A stretch of 64,000 nucleotides of DNA from the NCBI RefSeq assembly GCF_019279795.1, contig NC_056749.1, positions 580,534,506-580,598,505 of the forward strand. The letters are read 5' to 3'. Below, one piece after another: positions 1 to 10,031 of the stretch (positions are counted from its first letter, which is position 1; the number at the start of each line of letters is the position of its first letter). The stretch is from Protopterus annectens (Eukaryota; Chordata; Ceratodontiformes; Protopteridae). Both the position numbers and the translations under genes were made by a program. Below the pieces are notes generated by a model. That model did no database searches. It saw only the letters and a list, made by a program, of their open reading frames with translations, and was not told the origin of the DNA.

Positions 1-339
1 GATCAGTCCTTCTTCCAGCCACAGAAAGAAAAAGTTAACTAAACAGCCTTTGCCACCACAGCAGGATAGCAATTTGCATCAGGTGGGTGACTCTACTGTG
101 GCTAAATCTGATTCCACAGTCCACTTATCTTTTTCCCTGGATCCCTCTGGTGCTGCCCATACAGCTACTATGGACCAGGGGTTAGCCACATCCTCTAAAT
201 CTGTTGGTGGGCAAGTGAGAGCCACATTTGTCATTGCTGGAAGAAGAGGCAGGGAAGGTGTCCTTGCTGAACCAGAATTTTCTGCCCATCACTGGGGAAG
301 CTGTTGCTGTCATTAAAAACAAAATAGAAAGCAAACAGA

Positions 340-1262
340 ATGTATAAAGTTCCTCAGTCTTTCAAATTTCTCGTCCCAAAAATGACCTAGCAGCTGTACT
401 CAATCCTGCCATTGTCAAACATATTGTTAATTTAAATCTTTCCCCTACTGACAAAGATAGTACGTTTTGGGGAAAAACATATGTTTCTACAACTTTCATT
501 TTTAGAATTTTGAATTGTCAGGCTCATATGTTAATGTTTTCACCCGTAGGCTTCTTCAGACAGTACAATAACACATTAATCATTCTTAGTTTAAATACAA
601 GAGTGTTACTAATGATAGGTTAAAAATTTTTATCACATGTTAAAAAGCAAATCTTCAACTGCTTGACTCTGACATTTATGCAGTTTTTGTATTTTCTATA
701 TTCGAGCTTGTGACTGTCTCTATTGTGGAGTATTTACTCTCATTTCTACATCCAGCCATTGGACCCAGCGAATGGTATCGTTTCTAGTTTGCATTTGTTT
801 TATTTCCATTGCTATTGCTGGGTCGCTGCTCCGTTGTTTTGGTGTAGTTTTCATTTTCGTTTTGTACATTCATATGTTAATGTTATTCGGACTAATTCTG
901 AAATTATGAGGAATGTTTTATCTACAGTTTCTTCCTGTGAGGAAAAATCTGCGTCATGTGGTTTAGATTGTTTAAAGTGTGTTTATGGCTCTGTAGATAG
1001 TACATCCATGGTTGTTGTCACTGGTACTATGTTGAGGAGGTCTGCCTGCTTGCATTCTCAAAGCCTTCCAAAGGATGTAAAAAATGTAATTTTAAATTCA
1101 GCTTTGGATACAGATTCAGTTTTTGGTCCATCTGCAGAGGTTATCAAAAATGTAATGAGTGGAGTAAGATGGCAGAGCAATCTTTCAGATTTTAATCCCC
1201 CCATCTGTAAATTTTCCAAGGGTTTTTCTACTCTCTCTCATCCAATTTTGCAAGAAACAAAA
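340..1262 (+). pseudogene. DIRS gag remnant, split by an insertion
   Basis: Residues from 340 (YKVPQSFKF, then DKDSTFWGK and LNCQAHML) align with YYRVPEAHKYL, WGKKVYTS and LNCQFHMLK of the gag in the DIRS copy at 10032-10916. After a foreign insert (539-869) the similarity resumes in 885-1262, where TGTMLRRSACLHSQSL and DSVFGPSAEVIKNVM match TGSVLRRHAWLRDQNL and DVLFGSPVESVLKKM. The frame is not continuous. DIRS gag is thought to coat the RNA intermediate. The Cys-rich N-terminus is not visible here. Confidence 0.75.
539..869. mobile_element. 331-bp insertion with a 15-bp target duplication
   Basis: The 15-mer TCATATGTTAATGTT occurs at 524-538 and again at 870-884, exactly bracketing sequence that interrupts the gag remnant. 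A 15-bp duplication is typical of retrotransposon insertion. Read on the minus strand, the insert ends in CTGAAGA followed by a short GCC/GGT stem with a TACG loop and then GAA. This resembles the catalytic core arrangement of hammerhead ribozymes found in Penelope-like elements. No reading frame was recognised. The family is unassigned. Confidence 0.65.
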
Positions 1263-1413
1263 CAGTCTCTACAATGTTACTAAGCCTGGCATTTAAAAAT
1301 AATGGCATGGAGGTTCCAAAAGGAAAGCAGCCCTCCAAAACAAAGGAGAGTCAAATAAGTCAGAATAACTATGTATGGGATCTTGTAATCCCCTTCCCAC
1401 CCCATTTCTCTCT

Positions 1414-2277
1414 TTGGCAATAGATTGCTTCAGACAAGTGGGTTCTGAGACTGATTCAGCAAGGATGAACATGGCATGGGAGGAAATCCCTCCTTTCCAC
1501 ATCCGCCACATCAAAACCCCAGTATTCCCTCCCTTCCTACAGCACATACTTTCTCGTGGGGTAATAGAAACAGCTCATTCTTCCCAATGGGGAAGAGGTT
1601 TTTATTCAAGAATGTTTCTGGTACCAAAGAAAAAAAATGCCTGGAGACCAGTTCTGGACTTTTCTTTCCTAAACCAATTTGTGATAGTACCCTTGTTCAA
1701 ATACTTTCACTTGACAATCTTTTACCTCTTCTTCCTCATTTCAGTTTTTTGATAACCTTAGATTTAAAAGGTGTTCATCATCACATTCCTATTCATCCAG
1801 ACTTCAGATGTTTCTTAAGGCTTGGTGGGTCTGGGTCACATTATCAGTTCTCCACCTTACCCTTTGGGATAATCCACTGCTCCGAGAGTGTTCACAAAGT
1901 GACTAGTTCCAGCTGTAGCACATTTTTTCCTATTTAGATGACTTGCTTGTCTTTGCAAAGTATTTTTCAAAATTTCAGGAATATCTGACTAAGGTGACAG
2001 ATCTCCTATGCAGGCTGGTATTCCAAGAGAACATGCAAAAGTCTTTAAATACATCATACAGAATTTTGTTCATACAGTGTCTGCTAGACAACTCAGTACA
2101 AACAGATTTTCTTCCACAGGAAAAAAAAAGATCTGTATTTATATCTATTCCAGGGATTTTCTACTCACTCTTCGGTCACTACAAGGGAATACCTGAAGAT
2201 TCTAGGTCTCATGACATCTATAAGTCTCATGATAACATTGTCAAAACTCCACATGTGAAAGATAAAATGGTGCCATA
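1414..2277 (+). pseudogene. DIRS reverse transcriptase remnant
   Basis: Frames in this stretch carry RGFYSRMFLVPKKKNAWRP, a LDLKG motif, YQFSTLPFGI and the catalytic YLDD box at 1931-1942, followed by a MTSISLMITLSKLHM segment. These match the same motifs, in order, of the reverse transcriptase at 8918-10004. At least three frame changes and stops break it (for example between LNQF and the LDLKG part, and at YLDD). Together with RNase H it would have copied the element's RNA. It cannot be functional. Confidence 0.8.
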
Positions 2278-2419
2278 AATGTTTTTAATCTCAAACAAAC
2301 ACCTATTATCTTTTCAGATTCCAGTTCTGGGATTTGTGAGAAAAGAAATCACTTGGTGGAGACATCAATTATTGCTGAATCCAGGTCTCCCCTTCTCCTC
2401 TCCTGCTCCAAAGCAGTCA

Positions 2420-2800
2420 GCAACCACAGATGCCTCCAACTTTGCTTAGGTAGCAATTTCAAAAGGAATAAAAGTGCACATTATCTAGGGCAACAAAGAC
2501 AGACACAAGCACATGGTACCTAGGACCCTTTCAAGTTGTTATGGACAATATCATAGTGATACATAAACAAGCAAGGGGGAGCCAGGTCTTGCCCCCTATG
2601 CAGACTAGCCATGTTAGCATAGGATATACCTTTACAGCACAATCTTACACTAAAAGCTTCCCAAATTCTGTCAGAGCAAAACTGTATGGCAGATGAGCTG
2701 AGCAGGACAAAGGCAGACCTTCACGAATGGAAATTAAATATGTGTGAGATTTGTCTTCCATGCTTTGATTTGATCCATACATGGGGAGTTCTTCAAAGAG
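2420..2800 (+). pseudogene. DIRS RNase H remnant
   Basis: TTDASNFA at about 2423-2446 corresponds to TTDASDKAWG of the intact copy and carries the first RNase H aspartate. MADELSRTKADLHEWKLNM at 2686-2742 corresponds to LADVLSRQIMDPHEWKLD, the end of the domain. The middle, with the catalytic Glu and second Asp, is not readable. The order relative to the upstream reverse transcriptase is as expected for DIRS pol. Confidence 0.7.
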
Positions 2801-3227
2801 ATGAAGGCCTGGAAGACAGATGCATTTTCTTTCCCTTTCTTTGAACAGGAATGTCTTTATATTATGCTTTTCCACCTTTTCCACTGATATCCAGGGTACT
2901 TCTGAAGATTCAGAAGTAATCCCCAAGGTCATTTTGGTGACTCCCTCCTGGCCCAGGTAACAGTGCTTCTCCCTTCTTTTGGAATTGGCCAGTGATAATT
3001 ACCACAAGCTTCCTCACAGACTGGATCTACTTACACAAGGATAAGGTATTTGATATTTTCCACTCTCAAACAACTTCAACTCATTGTCTGGAAGATAGGG
3101 TCTTAATTTTCAAGTATCTGTTTACTGAGAACATGCAGCAGATACTAATGGGGACAAGGTAATCATACATTAACAAATGGAAATGAGTTTCTAGTTGGTG
3201 CCAACAAGGCATTCCCATGTCAAAATG

Positions 3228-3770
3228 TTTATGGAAGGAGTTTTGCAGAATAGACCTCCAAGAAAACCATTGGCTCATCCTTGGGATTTACATTTTGTGT
3301 TGGACATGCTAAGACTTGCTCCATTTGAACCAGCTCATCTGGCTGACTTAAGATTCCTAACATGGAAAACAGATTTGCTGGTTGCTCTGACATCTGCAAG
3401 AAAAGTATCTGAGTTGTAAGGTGGTGTCAACCTTATCTCATTTTCCACAGAGACATGGTTTCCTTAAGACTAATCCTTTCTTTATGCCTAAAGTGGCAGC
3501 TGAGCTTACATTAAGCCAAACTACCCATCTCCCTGTGTTCTCTCCTGAACCCCAAAATGAGGAAGAAAGGATACTTCACACTTTGGATGCCCACAGACAC
3601 CTCAGATACTATCTTGACAGAACAAAATATTTCAGAACTTTCAATCAGTTGTTCATTTCATGTGAAATTAAGAAGAAGGTGCAACCTGTGCCAAAGCAGA
3701 CTATTTCCAAATGGTTGTCTTGGGCATTAACTTTGATATTCCGACCACAACAAAACTATTCCAGACAGGA
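3228..3770 (+). pseudogene. DIRS tyrosine recombinase remnant
   Basis: Two frames joined by a stop near 3419 carry LAPFEPAHLADLRFLTWKT, TSARKVSEL (which includes the first catalytic Arg), ILHTLDAHRHLRYYLDRTK and PKQTISKWLSWALT. They match the recombinase at 7103-8418 closely. The homologue of the HSAR box and the catalytic Tyr would lie after about 3760 but is absent, so the enzyme is C-terminally truncated. In DIRS elements this enzyme inserts circular cDNA without target duplication. Confidence 0.8.
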
Positions 3771-3910
3771 GCAAGGCACAGGTAAAGGCAAAGTTAGGTA
3801 AGGGGATAGATTCAGTCTTGTGTATGTTTGTTATGTTGTGTACGTTCTATATCTTTTGCCTTGCTTAATGGTACTGTTAAGGAAAGGGTTTTTAATAGTG
3901 TAATGTGTAA

Positions 3911-3960
3911 GGTTAGGGTTAGGAGCAGAAGCAGAGTTAGGGTTATGCTTAGGGTTAATA
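3911..3960 (+). repeat. Interstitial telomere-like TTAGGG repeats
   Basis: GGTTAGGGTTAGG at 3911-3923, GTTAGGGTT at 3936-3944 and CTTAGGGTTAATA at 3948-3960 are degenerate runs of the vertebrate telomeric hexamer. They lie just past the truncated end of DIRS copy A. Confidence 0.7.
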
Positions 3961-4130
3961 CAAATGAGTAAGGTGAGGGGATAAAGCTATGGTTTAACTT
4001 TGGTAGCTGTCGAAAGAGCTGCCACAGTATTTGAAAATTATTTCAATAGCTGTCAAAAAGCTTTAGAACCATGGCAATTGACAGATATTTTGATAGCAGG
4101 CAAAGAAGCTCTGTCCAGCCATGGCTTTTC

Positions 4131-4152
4131 TATTTTGACAGCTGTCAAAATA
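4131..4152. repeat. 22-bp perfect palindrome
   Basis: The centre is GACAGCTGTC and the arms are A/T-rich. It pairs perfectly for 11 bp on each side with no spacer. Related TAGCTGTC-AAA motifs occur at about 4006 and 4047. Confidence 0.8.
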
Positions 4153-6179
4153 CTTTTCAGAATGAGAATGTTTATTTCAGTATTTATTGACACAATTAGT
4201 GAGATTGTAAGAAGCTTCTTGGCAGCATGAGCCAATTCTTAATAGAGTCACCATTGCTAGTTCTTGCTTTTTATAAGTTCTCACACAAAAATTATGTTTT
4301 AATGTCTCTGGGGTTTGAAAAATGATGTTCCAGAATTATGGATGGTTGCTTTCTAAATGAAGCTAATAAGATCAGAATTCACAATCAAAATTATATCAGT
4401 GTAAGTAATAAAATTAAGCCAGCTCACAAGCACTAGTCAAACATTTCATCATGGAGGCAGTAAGTCTAATATTCAAAAGTATTTTAAATATGCATGTATA
4501 ATGAAGGGTACCAAAACACAGACTGAAGAATAAGAATGTTCATATCTACCATGATAATCCCAAGGCACAATATATATAAAATGCCAATAGATTCTGAAAG
4601 AAAAACTTCCATCAGGATAGGAGATTTGTGAGCACGCAAGAGTAAGGTGTCAGCAGTGACATACCAATTTTGCCCCTCTCCATTTAATTTTACTAGTCAA
4701 ATATCTGTCATATTCACTTGCTTTGTAAAATACAAAGCATAAACTTGTTACCTGCAATATTTGCTACTTGCACATTTGAAAACTCTGATGATTATGTGGC
4801 GTTTCAAGTTTCATGACTACGTGGTAAGCTTTAAACAACATTGCTACAGTATTCACTGCGTTATACATACACGTGTGTGCAAGCGCACATTCACATACTG
4901 GTGCACACTGTGTATACTGGTGAACAAATCTGAAGATTAAAACACAAAAAGCCAACACATAGAAGAGGTAAAGCTGAGTTGCCAAAACCCAGGGTTTTAT
5001 CCTATTTTTTATTTGTGCACTTTTAAAAAGTTTAATATAAAGAGGAAGGTGTTATGTTGTACACCAGCTTACTCTCCATATTTTTATACAAGCACGTGGA
5101 TGTATGAGAAAAAATATGCTATCAGTTTTAGATGGTATATAAAGTATATAATTCCTCAGGTCTATCTAAACAAAGGCAAAGATGCAAAAAACAATTTTTT
5201 TTTACTAAAATTATCCAGAGGATATCCCACATATCCATTCATTCCACATACAGATATATCACAGAGGTAACAAATGTTCTCTTATCACAAAGTACAATGA
5301 CTTGCAGTCTATACCTCATACAAATTGCTAAACAGAAAATAAATATTAAACAGGACTTAAACCCAGAAAATACCATAAAAAGAATATAAACAACAAAATA
5401 AATTGCTGATATTTCTTTTACCTACACAAAAAATAAGGAAAAGGCAATTTCAGAACCTTTGTATTATTATTCATATCTTAATACAGTGAGCAGATCAGAA
5501 AACAGAAACCATTTTCTCACCCAGTGCAGTACTTTAAAGTATAAAGGAAAGAGACAAAAATGCAAGCTTTCTTACAACTTCAGAATCCTATGACTATAAA
5601 GAAGAGGTGTGTATATTTTTTCAGATGATTCTAGCATTTTGATGTCTTCAACAGTGCAGGATCAAGGTTCTGAATGATACTAATAATTCATGTTTAAGTA
5701 GAAATAGATGTACCCCATGGCAGTCTGATGAAGGAAGGAGGTAAAAAATCATATCACCACCTTCCTTGATTAAAGACAGAGGTAGTCCAGAAAACTCAAA
5801 TGGGGTCTGATATCCCACCTGTGACCCAGAGGGTGACAGGACTAACAAGAAATAGAATAAGCATTTGAAATTTTACCAGGGCATCTATCTTCACACAAGG
5901 AGGGTATCAGACAGAGTGTGTCTCCTAGGTCTGCTAGATAAAGTGATTTTTATATGGACTAATCCTTTGTACTCTCTTCCTTGATAGAAAAGGATGAGAA
6001 AATCACAGTCATGTTATATCTGCACTGCAGTGTCTGCAAATGAGCAGACCTATGGCAAACAAAGTGGGACTCGTGAAAGTATGGGCTAGCTAAATATTAA
6101 TGTTATTACATGGTCAACATGGGGGGATGGGCAGGTAGAAAAGTAAAAAAAAAAACTTAAGGGTTATCAGTAAGGAATT
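4153..6179. other. Unassigned AT-rich interval
   Basis: I recognise no gene, RNA or repeat family here. Open frames are short and have no family motifs; the longest are an 85-codon frame at 5013-5270 and a 66-codon minus frame at 5648-5848. The part after about 5,900 may belong to the 5' end of the L2-like LINE that becomes recognisable near 6,180. Confidence 0.5.
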
Positions 6180-6604
6180 CAGCTCTTATGTTCATAGACA
6201 CTATAGTGGCCCTAACCAAGGAATCCCTAAGATCTAATCCCAGTCCTGCCATACGGCCACATATCATCACATAAATGCTCACCTTCAGACCTGAGCCCAC
6301 ATCGTATATAAAACTATTCTTAAACTCAAACCACGCTCTGCATCAGCTAATGACTTTCCCAGTGAGTAACTTAAAATATCAGTCAGTAGCATTGCCTATC
6401 CTGTCGAATCCTTATAAACAGGCCAGTCCAGGAATCCTACATTCCTCCTCTCTGGAAAAAAATTGCACATTATTCTTCAACATAAAGGAGGAAATTCAAC
6501 AGACATCACTAACTTTGGATTTATAACAATCTTATGCCTTTTTCCAAAATGCTAAAATTAAATGTATTCAAAAATGATAGCTAAATTATCTTCTCCAGGA
6601 AGAA
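6180..6604 (+). pseudogene. L2-like LINE, piece 1 (RT fingers region)
   Basis: Bases from about 6390 read, across frameshifts, as a damaged reverse transcriptase fingers region: a proline-rich YP-L-INRPVQ-SYIP-LWKK stretch. The nucleotide sequence aligns with the antisense LINE fragment at 28200-28460, which reads the same region more cleanly (INRSVQVSYIPKIWKK). The match continues up to the left end of the DIRS element. After that element, at 12084, the next part of a reverse transcriptase follows in the same orientation. I infer one LINE split by the DIRS insertion. The clade name (L2/CR1 group) is tentative. Confidence 0.65.
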
Positions 6605-6647
6605 AGTACAGTTTTGTACCTACCATAAATGTAGATGTTCGAAGATC

Positions 6648-6807
6648 CACATTGCTGCAGTCCTTACATATGGGGTAGTCCGCTGTCCTCGGTCGGCCCG
6701 AATACCAAAGTATTAGGCTGACGTCGGTCAAGGCGCTTAAGACTGACATCAGGACGTCAGGGTACAAATGCGCATGACCGACGTCATATCCTCAGTCTTT
6801 TCTTGCC
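6648..6807 (+). repeat. DIRS left inverted terminal repeat
   Basis: These 160 bp are the reverse complement of 11912-12070 with only about three differences, including a C/T change and a one-base T-run difference. The outermost 43 bp (6605-6647) are not shared with the right end, but they are copied in the internal complementary region. Confidence 0.93.
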
Positions 6808-6966
6808 CCAGATGTCCGAAGGCCCTAAAAAGAAAGGCCAAAACCAAAAGACAGCAAAAAACAACCAACCACCCCTACACTAAACCTATTTACAATATTT
6901 ACAATATTCACAACCCAAACCACACAACCACCTCTAACTACAGAGGGGAAGGAGGGAGGGTAAATT

Positions 6967-7068
6967 GGACTGCAGCAATGCGGATCTTCGAACATCTACA
7001 TTTATGGTAGGTACAAAACTGTACTATGTTCTTCATCTCACATTGCTGCAGTCCTTACATATGGGTAG
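6967..7068 (+). repeat. DIRS internal complementary region
   Basis: Bases 6967-7025 are the reverse complement of the left extremity (6605 onward). Bases 7026-7068 are the reverse complement of the right extremity (ending at 12083). The two outer ends are therefore fused head to tail inside the element. In the DIRS1 replication model this region bridges the ends of the linear cDNA so that a circle can form. It lies just downstream of the recombinase gene. Confidence 0.93.
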
Positions 7069-7102
7069 AATCCCAAAGCAGAGGTAAGGGAGGATGGCAA
7101 AA

Positions 7103-8418
7103 CTATAAAGCATTAGGAGCTGCCAAAATGCCCTGTAAAATTGCAGTGGCAAAACCAGCCCTAGATTTAGAGTAAAGTGGAAGGTGGTAATGCTTAGAGA
7201 AAGTATGCACTGAACTCCAAGTAGCTGCCTCCAAAATATCTTTAGTAGCCACCCCCCTTAAAAAAGCTGTAGAAGTGGCAGTAGCCCTAGCGGAATGAGG
7301 CCTAATCCCAGCTGGAATCTCCTTACCATGATGGGAATAACAGAAAGCAATACAAAAACCAATCCACTTAGAAATAGTTTGTTTTGAAACAGGCTTGCCC
7401 TGAGAACCCAAAGCAAATGAAACAAATAACTGCTGAGACTGCCTGAACCCTTTAGTTCTGCTCAAATAATATCGCAACTGCCTGTGTATATCCAAAGTGT
7501 GCAAAATCTTTTCCCCTTTATTTTGGGGTTTGCATAAAAAGTAGGCAAATGAATAGTTTGGTTTAAAGCCACACTAGAAACCACTTTAGGCATAAAGGAA
7601 GGATTAGTACAAAGATACCCTATCCTTATGGAAAATTAAGAAAGGCTCAACCGCCATAAGGGCCTGTAATTCAGAAACCCTTCTCGCAGAGGTAATGGCC
7701 AACAAAAAAGCAGTCTTCCATGATAAATATTTCAACTCGGCAGTAGCTGCAGGCTCAAAAGGTTGTAGAGTGAGTTTCTCCAACACAAAATTGAGATCCC
7801 AAGCAGGAGTAGGAGCTCACGTGGCGGTCTTATATTCTTTGCCCCTCTAAGGAATTGCTTAAACAAAGGATGAGAAAACAAAGGTGGGTCACAGTCATAG
7901 TGAGCAGAAATTGCTGCAGCATGAACCTTAATAGAGGAGGACAAACCTTTGTCCAGTAACTCAGTAAGATATTGAAGAGCCACACTTAAATTAGGCTTAG
8001 AAACATCAAATTCCTTTGCTGTACTCCAAAATAAAAATCTCCTCCATTTATCTGCGTACACTTTCCTTGTACTAGGCCTTCTGGCCTCCAAAATAACATT
8101 CAAAACTTGCTGTGGAAGCTGAGACCCTCCAGGGTTTAAAACAGAATATGCCAGGCTGTTAGATGTAGAGAGTGAAGTTTGACATTGAGTAAATGACTGT
8201 TCTCCTGAGACAGCAGGTGTGGAATCGAAGGCAAAGGCCATGGAGGCTCCTGCCAGACTTCTCAGTAATGGGTACCAGTGCTGTCGAGGCCAATCTGGAG
8301 CTATTAAAATCATCTTTGGCTTGTCCTGTCTGACCTTCAGGAGTACCTTTGGGAGGAGAGGCAGAGGTGGAAAGGCATACACATGAAGATTGCTCCAATT
8401 GAATGAGAGAGCATCCAC
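7103..8418 (-). pseudogene. DIRS tyrosine recombinase
   Basis: This is the integrase-equivalent enzyme of DIRS elements, joining circular cDNA to the target by tyrosine recombination. Reading minus: an N-terminal core-binding part (ARRPSTRKVYADKWRRFL, about 8100-8030), then TSARRVSEL with the first catalytic Arg near 7679-7684, the RPHSAR box (His codon 7295-7297, Arg codon 7286-7288) and the candidate nucleophile Tyr of KHYHL (codon 7187-7189). The frame ends at 7103. The protein is split over three frames (8418-7732, 7786-7604, 7504-7103), so at least two frameshifts break it. The catalytic residues themselves are kept. Upstream residues such as VYAFPPLPLLPKVLLK belong to the end of pol. 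Confidence 0.88.
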
Positions 8419-8421
8419 TTT

Positions 8422-9122
8422 TCAGGCTGTGGGATGAAACCTTTTTGTGCAAAACTTTGGCAGCTGGTAGTTTAGTGGAGAAGCGAACAGATCTATGTCT
8501 GGAGTTCCCCATAACACTGTCAATTTCTGAAATACATGAGGATCCAATTTCCACTCGTGGGGATCCATAATTTGTCTGCTCAACACATCTGCTAAGGAGT
8601 TCTGTGCTCCCGGCAGAAACCTTGCCTGAAGATTTAGCTGTAAACTGAGAGCAGTCTCCCACAAAATCATTGCTTGTCTGCATAGAGGATAAGAATGCTT
8701 TCCCCTTGCTTGTTGATGTACCACATGACAGTTGTGTTGTCTGTTAGAACCAACACCTGCCCTGGAAGAAGTAAATCCTTGAAAGCTATTAATGCAAATT
8801 GGACTGCTAACATCTCCTTCAAGTTGATATGTAGATGTTGAAGTCTGGCAGGCCACGTGTCTTGTACCCACTTTCCATTTAGATGAGCTCCCCAAGCTTT
8901 GTCTGAGGCATCTGTCGTTAGAATCTGACTCGCCTCTGGCGGGTCACAGAGAGTCCCTTGTTTAGGTGACATTCCTGAGCCCACCACAAAAATTCCTTTT
9001 GAATGCAAGGTATTATCTGAATGACAGTGTCCATAACTTGGCAGTGCTGTGTCCATACATTTTTGAGATACCATTGTAGCTTCCTCATATGCAGTTTGGC
9101 ATTGGGAAGTACCAGAATACAA
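8422..9122 (-). pseudogene. DIRS RNase H domain
   Basis: Reading minus, TTDASDKAWGAHLNGKW gives the first catalytic Asp, INLKEMLAVQFAL the Glu and VLVLTDNTTVMWYINKQG the second Asp. In another frame GAQNSLADVLSR gives the terminal Asp, followed by GTPDIDLFASPLNYQLPKF, a stretch typical of DIRS/Ty3-like pol. The domain follows the reverse transcriptase directly. A frameshift between the KQG and LADVLSR parts, near 8680-8700, breaks it. Confidence 0.85.
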
Positions 9123-10004
9123 GATGCCATGAACCCCAAGGCTTGAAGGACTGTCCTTGCAGTCAGCCTGGACTGACGAGACAATTGATGGAAGTAAAGA
9201 GAAAGATTCTTTTGTTTGTCCGGGGTCAAAAGGCCATCTGGGATGCTGTATTCAGTCTCACACCCAGAAAGCACATGTCCTGAGAGGGTACTAGACTGGA
9301 CTTTATTTCGTTCACAGAATACTCCAGGCATCTTAACACTGCTATCACATACTGTAAATGATGAAGAAGTTCGTCCTTTCCTTGGGCCAGAATCAGGCAA
9401 TCGTCCAAATAAGGATAGATTTGTATTCCTCTTAGCCTGAAGAAAGCTATCACTGGAGCCAGAACCTTCGTGAACACTCTGGGCAGTAGATAAGCCAAAG
9501 GGCAATGCAGAGAACTGATAATGAGAAGTCCCAGCCAAAACGCAGATACTTTCTGCAACTGAGCCTGATAGGAACATGAAGGTAAGCCTCCTTGAGATCC
9601 AGAGTCACCATCCAGTGATCTTTGCCCAGCAGAGGTAAAAGCTGTTGTAATGTCAACATTTTGAACTTGGGAATGTCCAGATATGTGTTGAGGATAGATA
9701 AATCCAAGATTGGTCTCCACGTGTTCCCTTTCTTTGGTACTAGGAACAGGCGAGAATAAAATCCTAGGCCCACTTCTGGCAGAGGGACCAGTTGTATGGC
9801 CCTTATTTGAAGTAGCAGAGAAATTTGTGAGCCTCTAGTCTTTGCTGAGGAGGAACGTCCGGCATGCCCTTGAAAGGAGGCAAGGTATGGAAATAAAACT
9901 TGTAACCTCGATGTATGATATCCAATACCCATTTGTCTTGGGTAACCAAATTCCAATTTTCCTTGAAGAGTGCCAACCTTCCTCCCAAAGGTGCTGCCAG
10001 GCAA
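8918..10004 (-). pseudogene. DIRS reverse transcriptase
   Basis: Reading minus: GLGFYSRLFLVPKKGNTWRP, LDLSILNTYL and MVTLDLKEAYLHVPI (the motif A Asp), then SHYQFSALPFGLSTA, then YPYLDDCLIL with the catalytic YLDD at 9400-9411, then FLGVRLNT. The order is that of a retroelement reverse transcriptase. Three frames are needed (10004-9450, 9720-9226, 9577-8918), so two or more small indels disrupt it. All core motifs are intact, which suggests the indels are recent. Confidence 0.88.
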
Positions 10005-10031
10005 GAAGGATCTGGCAGCTGAAAAGGTAGG

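Larger units (their letters stand above)
340..3790 (+). mobile_element. Degenerate DIRS-like retrotransposon (copy A)
   Basis: Broken reading frames on the plus strand match, in the same order, the gag, reverse transcriptase, RNase H and tyrosine recombinase segments of the better preserved DIRS element at 6605-12083. Every domain carries stops and frameshifts, and the recombinase C-terminus with its His-x-x-Arg/Tyr box is missing. No inverted terminal repeats like those of the intact copy were found at either end, so the ends are approximate. It is clearly a related but diverged family member, on the opposite strand from the intact copy and about 2.8 kb from it. It is inactive. Confidence 0.85.

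Noticed and set aside
1..4. Initial GATC as a clone-vector junction
   Set aside because: GATC occurs by chance every few hundred bases and no vector sequence is visible.
9089..9440. Plus-strand frames inside the DIRS element
   Set aside because: They are antisense to the RT/RNase H domains, whose motifs are unambiguous on the minus strand.
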